64,000 nucleotides of DNA, from assembly GCF_000281085.1 (NCBI RefSeq), contig NZ_JH767523.1, positions 146,693 to 210,692 of the forward strand, read 5' to 3'. Source of the DNA: Catenovulum agarivorans YM01 (lineage in GTDB: Bacteria; Pseudomonadota; Gammaproteobacteria; Enterobacterales; Alteromonadaceae). Positions 57,165 to 63,188 of this stretch are shown here, one piece after another. The first letter of the stretch is position 1, and the number at the start of each line of letters is the position of its first letter. The notes beneath the pieces were generated by a model, which was given only the letters and a program-made list of their open reading frames with translations, was not told the DNA's origin and searched no databases. The position numbers and the translations under genes were made by a program.

Positions 57165-57480
57165 ATTGACCTGCCCCCAATAGTAGAAGCTTTTTGAAAT
57201 GCCTGAGCATGTTGCCAGCCTCTAGCGGATTAGTACCGCTAACAAGTTCTCTGAGTTGTAGATTTGATATTAGGTGACATATGCCAATACAGCAATTTTA
57301 CGCAGGCAGGAGCTGCGATTTACCGAATCACCATCCGAGAGTCTTACATTCATTTACTTCATGCTTTCCCGCCAGAACGAAAAGGTCAGTCTAGAGCGGT
57401 AGGCAAATTTCGTGTATTTATTCGCTGTAGACGCTTTGTAATTATTTATTAGTCATTTGCGAACGTCCAGAGTAGTATGA
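57165..57480. other. Gene-free stretch before the transpeptidase remnant
   Basis: Upstream of the TonB receptor. It should hold that gene's promoter. A 62-codon frame at 57264-57452 has no recognisable similarity and is not called. Part of it may be the eroded 5' end of the transpeptidase pseudogene that follows, but no match could be read. Confidence 0.4.
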
Positions 57481-57501
57481 AGGTGCACCAAGTATTTATA
57501 T

Positions 57502-57772
57502 GGCAACATGGCCTTTATTACTTAGGGCAATTACAATAGTTTGGTATTTAAGCTGTTTATTGCTTTTGGCTGATTTCGATAATGCTAAAAGAAAAGGCGT
57601 TTCTGCTGGACGGTTTATAATGGTTCATGGACAACAAAATTGATTGGGGTGGTTGTCTAGGATTACACAAAGTTTTAATTGGACAAGTGGTTGTATTGTT
57701 TTAGCAAATTCAGAAGTGGATAAATTTATGGATTTAGTTAAAGCGGGTACAAAAATTCAAATAGAATGGTAA
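57502..57772 (+). pseudogene. Decayed L,D-transpeptidase (YkuD domain) remnant
   Basis: In the frame ending at the TAA of 57770-57772 one reads AKRKGVSAGRFIMVHGQQN, an in-frame TGA (57641-57643), LGWLSRITQSFNWTSGCIV and VKAGTKIQIEW. This is the C-terminal half of a YkuD L,D-transpeptidase, with the catalytic His (VHG) and Cys (SGC) regions still visible. Upstream the homology continues in another frame (GNYNSLVFKLFIAFG) with a TAG at 57523 and a shift near 57570. At least two stops and one frameshift make it a pseudogene; the N-terminal part is not recognisable. Confidence 0.8.
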
Positions 57773-58476
57773 TTGGCGTATTGAGCATGGAAGATAATAA
57801 ATTTTTTAAATTAGTATGGCGTTTTAATTGTTTAGTTATTTCGGTTGCTGGAATTCTTGCAATTGGGGTACTTTTGTTTGTTATGTTGCAAATCTTCACA
57901 GAAACAACGAGAGAGCGTAACAGGCAAAATATTGTTAATATTGACGAAAACGAAGAGGTAAAAGAAAATTGGAGGCTAGGTCAAGTAACGAACTTATTAA
58001 GTCATAAAACGCTTATGATCTCTTTAAATTCTGATCAAAGCTTCAATCGTGGTTATTTTAGCAAGTCTTCAAATTCAACTCGAAATTACCTCTTTATAAA
58101 CACTGAAACTAACTCAGAACAGTGGCTATTCGATCACACAAACTACCTGATTGAGAGCACTAACCATTTACGACTTGGTGATTACAACTCCAAAGAAGTT
58201 GTTTTAGCAATTCTTTATAACTTAGTTAAATTAGACTCAAACAGTGATAATCGCCTTACGCCAAGTGACTTAACAACAATTGCTATTTCTAAACCTAATG
58301 GCTCGGGTTACAAAGAAATATTGACTGATGTAGAGCAAGTTATTGGTAACACTCTTTTATCTGAAACTGAGCTATTTATCATCTATCAGTTAAACGGTAA
58401 ATCACTTAGTTCTATTATCAATTTAACTAACTTTGAGCTTAGCAACACAAAAGAGCTGCCTAAAGTCAGCTTATAA
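57766..58476 (+). CDS. Uncharacterised single-span membrane protein with EF-hand-like loop
   Basis: A 236-residue protein of no recognised family. An N-terminal helix (LVISVAGILAIGVLLFVML) anchors a long C-terminal part, probably periplasmic. Near residue 163 the sequence DSNSDNRLTPSD matches the 12-residue EF-hand/dockerin calcium loop (D1, N3, D5, D12), followed by LTTIAISKPNG. Its ATG overlaps the stop of the transpeptidase remnant, so the two were probably once coupled; ATG 57787 is an alternative start. No role is proposed. Confidence 0.7.
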   Translation: MVIGVLSMEDNKFFKLVWRFNCLVISVAGILAIGVLLFVMLQIFTETTRERNRQNIVNIDENEEVKENWRLGQVTNLLSHKTLMISLNSDQSFNRGYFSKSSNSTRNYLFINTETNSEQWLFDHTNYLIESTNHLRLGDYNSKEVVLAILYNLVKLDSNSDNRLTPSDLTTIAISKPNGSGYKEILTDVEQVIGNTLLSETELFIIYQLNGKSLSSIINLTNFELSNTKELPKVSL

Positions 58477-58548
58477 AGCAATAATTAAGGGCATAAAAAG
58501 CTAAGGCAATGATTAAAAGATAAAACTAATTTTCTTGAAAATAAGAAT

Positions 58549-58626
58549 TGGTACCACCGAGTGGACTCGAACCACCGACCCTGGTATGGGTTATAGAAAG
58601 AGGGGAGTGCTCTATTCTTGGAGCAT
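58549..58626 (-). pseudogene. Degenerate tRNA-Val-like remnant
   Basis: 33 bases (58549-58581) match the T-arm, acceptor and CCA end of the intact tRNA-Val at 63 kb with one mismatch. Further along, GCTC...GAGC (58609-58624) keeps a D-arm-like hairpin. Between them the anticodon arm is unrecognisable and longer than normal, and the 5' acceptor strand is lost. It abuts the left attachment repeat from outside. It may be a dead tandem tRNA copy or the scar of an earlier insertion. Confidence 0.65.
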
Positions 58627-58627
58627 T

Positions 58628-58677
58628 TTGGTACGACCGAGTGGACTCGAACCACCGACCCCTACCATGTCAAGGTA
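58628..58677. repeat. Left attachment site (50-bp direct repeat of tRNA-Val 3' half)
   Basis: Identical over 50 bases to 63005-63054. It runs from one base beyond the CCA end through the T-arm to the anticodon stem, and then departs from the tRNA sequence (AGGTTTCG instead of GTGCTCTA). This is the duplicate made by integration. Confidence 0.92.
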
Positions 58678-58785
58678 AGGTTTCGTTACTTGCTGAAATA
58701 ACCAGAAATATAAAATAATTTAATATCAGTGATTTAGCTGTTTTTGTTGTTGCTTGTTATTTCACAAAATAGCTGTTAATTTACC

Positions 58786-58814
58786 ACTAATGTTTGCATA
58801 TTGTTTGCAGATTT
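58786..58814 (+). repeat. Left 29-bp terminal repeat, candidate integrase arm site
   Basis: Identical to 62936-62964 in the same orientation. Each copy contains the octamer TGTTTGCA twice, three bases apart. It lies 108 bases inside the left attachment repeat and just before the integrase start (58830), so integrase bound here could also repress its own gene. Confidence 0.85.
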
Positions 58815-58829
58815 TAAGGTGGTTTTTAA

Positions 58830-60194
58830 ATGGCTAATTCAAGTATAACGGGGCTTAGCGCTGCAAAGTGTAGCGAGCACATAGCTAAATCAAGCTACAG
58901 AAACGAGCTTGCTTGTCCAAAAATCTTAGGTTTTCATCTACAAAAGCTAAAAAATGGCGGTTGTTGGCGCTTTCGTTATCAGGATTTTAGCGATACCAGA
59001 CGCTTAATTAATTTAGGTAAATATACAGGTGATACTGCTAACCGCTTAGAAGCCGCAGAACAGGCCGCCAAATACCGAAAAATGTTAGCCGAGGGAATCG
59101 ACCCGCTGGCAGAAAAAGAAAGTAAACGTGAAGCTTACCGCCAAGCCGAAGCTAAAAAACAATCAGGCTTATTAGGTTTGTATTTAGACGGTATTTACAC
59201 CCAACACCAAAAGCGCAAAGCGGGCGAGGGCAAACATACCCTAGCCATGATTAAAAAACACTTTGCGGACTGGTTAGATAAACCCATGCAAAGTATAACA
59301 GTGGCAGACCTTAAACACTGGCAAGCACAAAAAGAACAAAGCGGATTAAGCCATGCCACTATAAAGCGCACATTTGGCGCATTGCGTACCATGTTACGCC
59401 ACGCAGTACGCGAACACGTTTTAGAGGTTGACCCGTCCGCCAAATTCCAATTAAGCCCACCAACAGCAAACGAGAAAGAGAAAAGCACACAGGGCGATAA
59501 CTTAAAAACTCGCAGAATGTTAACCCGTGACGAATTGGAAGGCATAGCGCAAGGTTTAGAGGCTTATAAACAACAATTAATTGAGCAGCGCGAGAATAGC
59601 CGCAAACATGGCAAACCCGATTTACCCAGCCTTAAAAACTTAAAGCACCCGCACTGGTTTTTTCCGTTTTTTCATTTGGCAAGGTATAGCGGATTAAGGG
59701 CAGGTGATTTATATAGCCTCAATTGGTCTGAACTTAATTTAGCGTTTAAACGCCTGATCACTGTACCTAATAAAACCAAACATCATAACGACCCGATAAA
59801 AGTTGATTTGCCGTTAAATACCGATATTTTGCAAATTATGATTGATTGGCATAAACAGCAAGGCGAACCGCAAACAGGTTTAGTTTTTCCGTCACCTGTA
59901 ACAGGTAAAAAACTGGATAAAAAAGCCCATATAACGCACTGGAAGCAAGTATTAGAGCTAGGCGGCATAAACACCCCATTAGATTTTTATGCGCTTAGAC
60001 ACCACTACATAAGTGCGATGGTAGCTGGTGGCATTGCCTTATTTACCGTTGCCAGATTAGCGGGGCATAAATCGGTAAAAATGATTGAACAACACTATGG
60101 ACACTTAGCACCCCATGCCGCCACTGACGCGCTGGAACTGGTAGCAGGTGGTTTTAATTTACAAGGAACGAATAAGCAAAAAGGAGTGGTTTAG
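58830..60194 (+). CDS. Tyrosine integrase with DUF4102-like arm-binding domain
   Basis: A 454-residue P4-type integrase. The N-terminal arm-binding region (about residues 30-115, with GFHLQKLKNGG and RRLINLGKYTGD) is followed by a core-binding domain (about 125-225) and the catalytic domain: Arg in RYSGLRAGDLYSL, the YALRH box, His in LAGHKS and the nucleophile Tyr in EQHYGHL. The first His of the usual HxxR box is Tyr here (FYALRHHYIS). The gene is at the end of the island away from the intact tRNA. Confidence 0.93.
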   Translation: MANSSITGLSAAKCSEHIAKSSYRNELACPKILGFHLQKLKNGGCWRFRYQDFSDTRRLINLGKYTGDTANRLEAAEQAAKYRKMLAEGIDPLAEKESKREAYRQAEAKKQSGLLGLYLDGIYTQHQKRKAGEGKHTLAMIKKHFADWLDKPMQSITVADLKHWQAQKEQSGLSHATIKRTFGALRTMLRHAVREHVLEVDPSAKFQLSPPTANEKEKSTQGDNLKTRRMLTRDELEGIAQGLEAYKQQLIEQRENSRKHGKPDLPSLKNLKHPHWFFPFFHLARYSGLRAGDLYSLNWSELNLAFKRLITVPNKTKHHNDPIKVDLPLNTDILQIMIDWHKQQGEPQTGLVFPSPVTGKKLDKKAHITHWKQVLELGGINTPLDFYALRHHYISAMVAGGIALFTVARLAGHKSVKMIEQHYGHLAPHAATDALELVAGGFNLQGTNKQKGVV

Positions 60195-60653
60195 ATGAGC
60201 AAGAGCAAAAAGACCTACAACATAAAAACGTTAGGGGAAATTGGACGAGAACTTAATAGCTTTAAGTTTGAATTGGAACATTGGGAAAAAGACAATAGTT
60301 ATGGATTTGATAGATTCGAGATATATAAAAAAATTAAAAAGCTAAATATAAAGGAATGTGACAAGATTTTTTTGTCTAATATTTTGCACGGTAAAGTAAA
60401 GTTTAGAGGTTCTCGAGCTAACAACTTTCGCACGAAACTTTTTAAGTCGATGCCTGCAATGGGAATTTGTATTGCAACAGAGGTGCTAGAGCGTGAAGAA
60501 GCTATTAGCAATAAGAAAAAAGGAATTAAAATATTACGTGGTGATCTGACACCCAGAGAAAAAGCGAAAGAAGAAATTGCAGAAAAATATGGTGTGAGTG
60601 TCAGAACTATTGAGAGGGAATTAACCCGATTTAAACTACGCAAATTAAAATAA
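60195..60653 (+). CDS. Unknown HTH-containing protein of the island
   Basis: A 152-residue basic protein that starts directly after the integrase stop and is probably co-transcribed with it. No family is recognised. The C-terminal third, TPREKAKEEIAEKYGVSVRT and then IERELTRFK, looks like a sigma-region-4-type helix-turn-helix; the N-terminal part is alpha-helical and Lys-rich. Position after the integrase would suit a regulator or recombination directionality factor; this is inference. Confidence 0.7.
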   Translation: MSKSKKTYNIKTLGEIGRELNSFKFELEHWEKDNSYGFDRFEIYKKIKKLNIKECDKIFLSNILHGKVKFRGSRANNFRTKLFKSMPAMGICIATEVLEREEAISNKKKGIKILRGDLTPREKAKEEIAEKYGVSVRTIERELTRFKLRKLK

Positions 60654-60760
60654 ATATTGCCGCCAGAAGGTATAGAGCATTAGGCGGAGCATGTTATTTC
60701 CACACGGTTTAAGCTGACAGCAGAATTTCAGTAAAAACCAGTAAATGTGAGGTTATAACA

Positions 60761-60991
60761 ATGACACAAAGTACGCTTGAACAAATAAAAAATGCTCTTG
60801 AAAACAAGAAAGAGCAAGAGGTATTAAGGCTTAAAGATGCTGCCAGTTACCTAAATATAAGCCTTACAAGTTTATGGCGAATCTGCCAAAACGATCCACT
60901 AGCCCCACCCAAAATACGTATTACAAGCAGATGTTGTGTAATGCGAAAGGCTGATCTAGACGCTTACCTTGAATCAAAAAAGGGGGCGTAA
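60761..60991 (+). CDS. AlpA-like helix-turn-helix regulator
   Basis: A 76-residue MerR-like/HTH_17 protein of the AlpA type. LRLKDAASYLNISLTSLWRI forms the recognition helix-turn-helix and VMRKADLDAYLES the wing and last helix. GAGG lies eight bases before ATG 60761. AlpA proteins activate or act as excisionase for prophage-like elements (P4, CP4-57), which fits its place downstream of the integrase. Confidence 0.85.
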   Translation: MTQSTLEQIKNALENKKEQEVLRLKDAASYLNISLTSLWRICQNDPLAPPKIRITSRCCVMRKADLDAYLESKKGA

Positions 60992-60993
60992 TT

Positions 60994-61278
60994 ATGACTA
61001 AATTAGCCCTTTCAACTTTAAACCAACAAATAGTGGTTGCTAAGCATATTGTTAAGCATGGCTCTATAAATCGTTATGAAGCTGATGCAATAGGAGTTTG
61101 CCACTTAGCGGCCAGAATAAAAGAACTTAAATATAAAGGTTTTCCATTTGGTTGGATTGATCAACAGGTTATAGACCCTCACGGAATTAAACACAATGGC
61201 GTTAGGCGTTATTGGTTTAATTTGAGTGTGATGACCGACGAACAAAAGCAGTTATTAAATAAGCTCATTGGAAGCTAG
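60994..61278 (+). CDS. HTH_55-like small DNA-binding protein
   Basis: A 94-residue protein that starts two bases after the previous stop. The sequence IVKHGSINRYEADAIGVCHL, then AARIKELKYKGF, has the winged-helix pattern of the HTH_55 family often found next to replication genes of phages and satellites; the rest ends NGVRRYWFNLS. Probably a regulator of the adjacent Gp2-type gene or a replication accessory. Confidence 0.75.
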   Translation: MTKLALSTLNQQIVVAKHIVKHGSINRYEADAIGVCHLAARIKELKYKGFPFGWIDQQVIDPHGIKHNGVRRYWFNLSVMTDEQKQLLNKLIGS

Positions 61279-61593
61279 GCCGCCCAACTAAAAATTATTA
61301 GTTGAGCAACCCTTAAACTTTGCTGGTGGTGAAAGTTTGCCGACCCAACCACCAGCGTTCTAAATGGTAGCTTATTTATGCGCTTTCTTCATTCGATTTT
61401 TATTCTTTTAGCACAAAACACCCCTGCAAACATTTGGCGGTTTTGTCTTTGGCTTTATTTGGCGGTTTTGACTTGGCGGTTTTGTCTTTTCAATTATGCC
61501 CTAAGCCTAACAGCTATAAAGGCTAGCTGGTTTTTAGTTACCGCAAAAACGAGCGGTTATTTATATTATCCCTTAAATATACCCTGTTAGTTT
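61279..61593. other. Structured non-coding region, candidate replication origin
   Basis: Gene-free 315 bases before the Gp2-type gene. It holds a 7-bp hairpin (61285-61304); AAACTTT/AAAGTTT (61315-61321 with 61332-61338), whose loop contains GCTGGTGGT; GCTGGTGGT/ACCACCAGC (61322-61330 with 61348-61356), which cannot form together with the previous hairpin; and three exact TTGGCGGTTTTG copies at 61435, 61460 and 61474. Hairpins plus iteron-like repeats next to an HUH protein are typical of rolling-circle origins (inference). Confidence 0.6.
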
Positions 61594-62184
61594 ATGCAAA
61601 AAAGAAAACGTAAAAACACGACAGGTCGAAAATATATTTCAATGGCGGCCACTATTTTACATCGTGGTGAATTAATCCCTGTTAATGCGAGTGGCTCGGG
61701 TTGCTACACAAATATGCTTAAAAAATCATTTGAACAATTTGATGTTGGTTTAGATAAATGGAAGCGACAAATATTGATAATGATTGAATTACATCAAGAA
61801 CACCCGACCAATGACAATAAACGCATGACCATATTTAGAAAGCGTTTAATGACACGTATAACCGCGCATTATGGTATTACTGAAATTGGGTATTGTTGGG
61901 TACGTGAACAGGAAAAAGCCAAAGCACAACATTACCATGTAGCGTTATGGGTAGATGGTGATAAGGTTAAAACTTCACATATCATTGCAAAATTTGCCCG
62001 TGAAGTATGGGAAGATATGGGCGGCTTCTATTCCGTTAATCGTAGAAGCTTTATCTATGTTGATTCGCCCGAAACAAGGTTGCAGGCGTTGCACTGGTTT
62101 TCTTATTTGTCTAAAGGCCGTGGAAAAGGCTACAAAGATGCACAAACCAACGACTATAGTACTAGCAGGCTAAAGCCGACATAA
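61594..62184 (+). CDS. Inovirus Gp2/YfjJ-type protein with HUH motif
   Basis: A 196-residue protein resembling the inovirus-type Gp2 (YagK/YfjJ C-terminal) family. QHYHVALWVDGDKV near residue 110 gives the His-hydrophobic-His motif of HUH endonucleases, and HWFSYLSKGRGKG near 166 supplies a candidate catalytic Tyr followed three residues later by Lys. GYCWVREQEKAKAQ precedes it. HUH enzymes nick an origin and start rolling-circle replication. It lies directly after the hairpin and iteron region. Family call is good; nicking activity is inferred. Confidence 0.78.
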   Translation: MQKRKRKNTTGRKYISMAATILHRGELIPVNASGSGCYTNMLKKSFEQFDVGLDKWKRQILIMIELHQEHPTNDNKRMTIFRKRLMTRITAHYGITEIGYCWVREQEKAKAQHYHVALWVDGDKVKTSHIIAKFAREVWEDMGGFYSVNRRSFIYVDSPETRLQALHWFSYLSKGRGKGYKDAQTNDYSTSRLKPT

Positions 62185-62211
62185 TATTCGGAAGTCATAT
62201 TACGCCACAAA

Positions 62212-62250
62212 TGTTATATTGTAACAATTAAAGCCTAACAAAACTGTTAG
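62212..62250. other. Two small palindromes before the zinc-ribbon gene
   Basis: TGTTATATTGTAACA (62212-62226) has 5-base inverted arms and could be an operator. CTAACA/TGTTAG (62235-62240 with 62245-62250) followed by TTTT is a weak terminator-like hairpin after the Gp2-type gene. Both are short, so either may be chance. Confidence 0.35.
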
Positions 62251-62291
62251 TTTTAACCTGTTTTTCGTATCATTATTTTTGCTGGTGGCTT

Positions 62292-62912
62292 ATGGCGTGT
62301 TATTACAATATTCATCAAAAGCGATTTTATACAGGGCAGTATTACCGTATTTACGCAAAGTATTTTAAAGAGTTGCTAAGTGCTACAGTCGATAATAACA
62401 ACGTTCAAACCTATCGAATAAACGCTGATTGGCTAGGTGATGAACACCGCCAGTTTAAACTGTATCAAGCTGACGAATGGCCGCGAGTAATGCTATTCAA
62501 AATTAATGAGCAAAAAATACCAGTACCACTTCAAACTGACAACCGCAGTATAAGTAATAAGCTTTATTTGATTTGCCCATATTGCGGAAAACAAAGACAA
62601 CACCTATTTGTAACTAAATACAGTTTCAAATGCCGCGACTGTGCAAACCTTCATTACCTTAGCCAAAGTGAAAGCAAACCAGATAGGTTAGCGAGACGCA
62701 TTAGAAAAATACGCGCTCAAGTTTGGCCTAATAGTTTTCCCGACCGTGATAACTTATTTGATCAATCATATTTTTGGCCTAAACCTAAAGGCTGGCACTA
62801 TTCAAGGTTTGAAAAAATCAGGGCGCAGTTATTAAAGTTAGAGACTGAATATTGGCAATTACACACAGATAAATTAAACCGAATGTTTGGCGAATATACG
62901 ACATTTTATTAA
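62292..62912 (+). CDS. Unknown zinc-ribbon protein of the island
   Basis: A 206-residue protein with no recognised function. A central zinc ribbon is formed by LICPYCGKQRQHLF and KCRDCANLHYLSQ (about residues 92-125), a layout seen in insertion-sequence and phage-associated zinc-ribbon proteins. The N-terminal part is Tyr-rich (MACYYNIHQKRFYTGQYYRI); the C-terminal part has a basic helix (RLARRIRKIRAQVW) and a Trp-rich end. Last gene before the right end of the island; possibly an accessory or helper-directed function. Confidence 0.7.
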   Translation: MACYYNIHQKRFYTGQYYRIYAKYFKELLSATVDNNNVQTYRINADWLGDEHRQFKLYQADEWPRVMLFKINEQKIPVPLQTDNRSISNKLYLICPYCGKQRQHLFVTKYSFKCRDCANLHYLSQSESKPDRLARRIRKIRAQVWPNSFPDRDNLFDQSYFWPKPKGWHYSRFEKIRAQLLKLETEYWQLHTDKLNRMFGEYTTFY

Positions 62913-62935
62913 TTAACAATAGACGACTAATGTTT

Positions 62936-62964
62936 GCATATTGTTTGCAGATTTGAGTTTTTAG
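62936..62964 (+). repeat. Right 29-bp terminal repeat, candidate integrase arm site
   Basis: Exact copy of 58786-58814, in the same orientation, 40 bases inside the right attachment repeat. With the left copy it frames the element and shows the paired TGTTTGCA octamers. Confidence 0.85.
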
Positions 62965-63004
62965 GATTTTTGTTAGTGACTACTTCGGCTGAAAGCCTTT
63001 AGAA

Positions 63005-63054
63005 TTGGTACGACCGAGTGGACTCGAACCACCGACCCCTACCATGTCAAGGTA
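63005..63054. repeat. Right attachment site within the intact tRNA-Val
   Basis: Exact 50-bp copy of 58628-58677; 49 of the bases are the 3' part of the intact tRNA-Val gene, so integration here restores the tRNA. Confidence 0.92.
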
Positions 63055-63082
63055 GTGCTCTAACCAGCTGAGCTACGGTCGT
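63006..63082 (-). tRNA. tRNA-Val (anticodon GAC)
   Basis: A 77-base gene with encoded CCA. Acceptor ACGACCG/CGGTCGT, D-arm GCTC...GAGC, anticodon stem CTACC/GGTAG with loop TTGACAT (anticodon at 63046-63048) and T-arm GTGG-TTCGAGT-CCAC all pair. It is the insertion target of the island on its 3' side. Confidence 0.95.
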
Positions 63083-63188
63083 ACATTTGGAAGCTGTTGT
63101 CTAAACAACGGCGCGAATGTTACTGGTAAGTTATCGCTTTAGCAAGGGAATTTTGAACAAAAAAGTTTGATTGCGGTTTTTTTAATCA

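Larger units (their letters stand above)
58477..58829. other. Non-coding left junction of the tRNA-Val island
   Basis: No gene. It contains the degenerate tRNA-like remnant, the left 50-bp attachment repeat, the left 29-bp arm-type repeat and the presumed integrase promoter, each listed separately. Confidence 0.8.
58628..63054. mobile_element. Integrative element in tRNA-Val(GAC), satellite-like
   Basis: A 4.4-kb island between 50-bp direct repeats of the tRNA-Val 3' half, with the intact tRNA kept at the right. Gene order, all plus strand: tyrosine integrase, unknown HTH protein, AlpA-like HTH, HTH_55-like protein, non-coding origin-like region, Gp2/YfjJ-type protein, zinc-ribbon protein. 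A second 29-bp repeat pair lies just inside both ends. No capsid, terminase, toxin, restriction or conjugation gene is visible, so spread would depend on a helper phage or plasmid (inference). Confidence 0.88.

Noticed and set aside
57264..57452. 62-codon frame upstream of the transpeptidase remnant
   Set aside because: No motif, no ribosome site and no plausible relative; probably chance or eroded sequence.
61378..61590. 70-codon frame in the island
   Set aside because: It lacks a ribosome site, its WRFCL repeats are produced by the iteron-like DNA, and the composition is unlike its neighbours; treated as non-coding.
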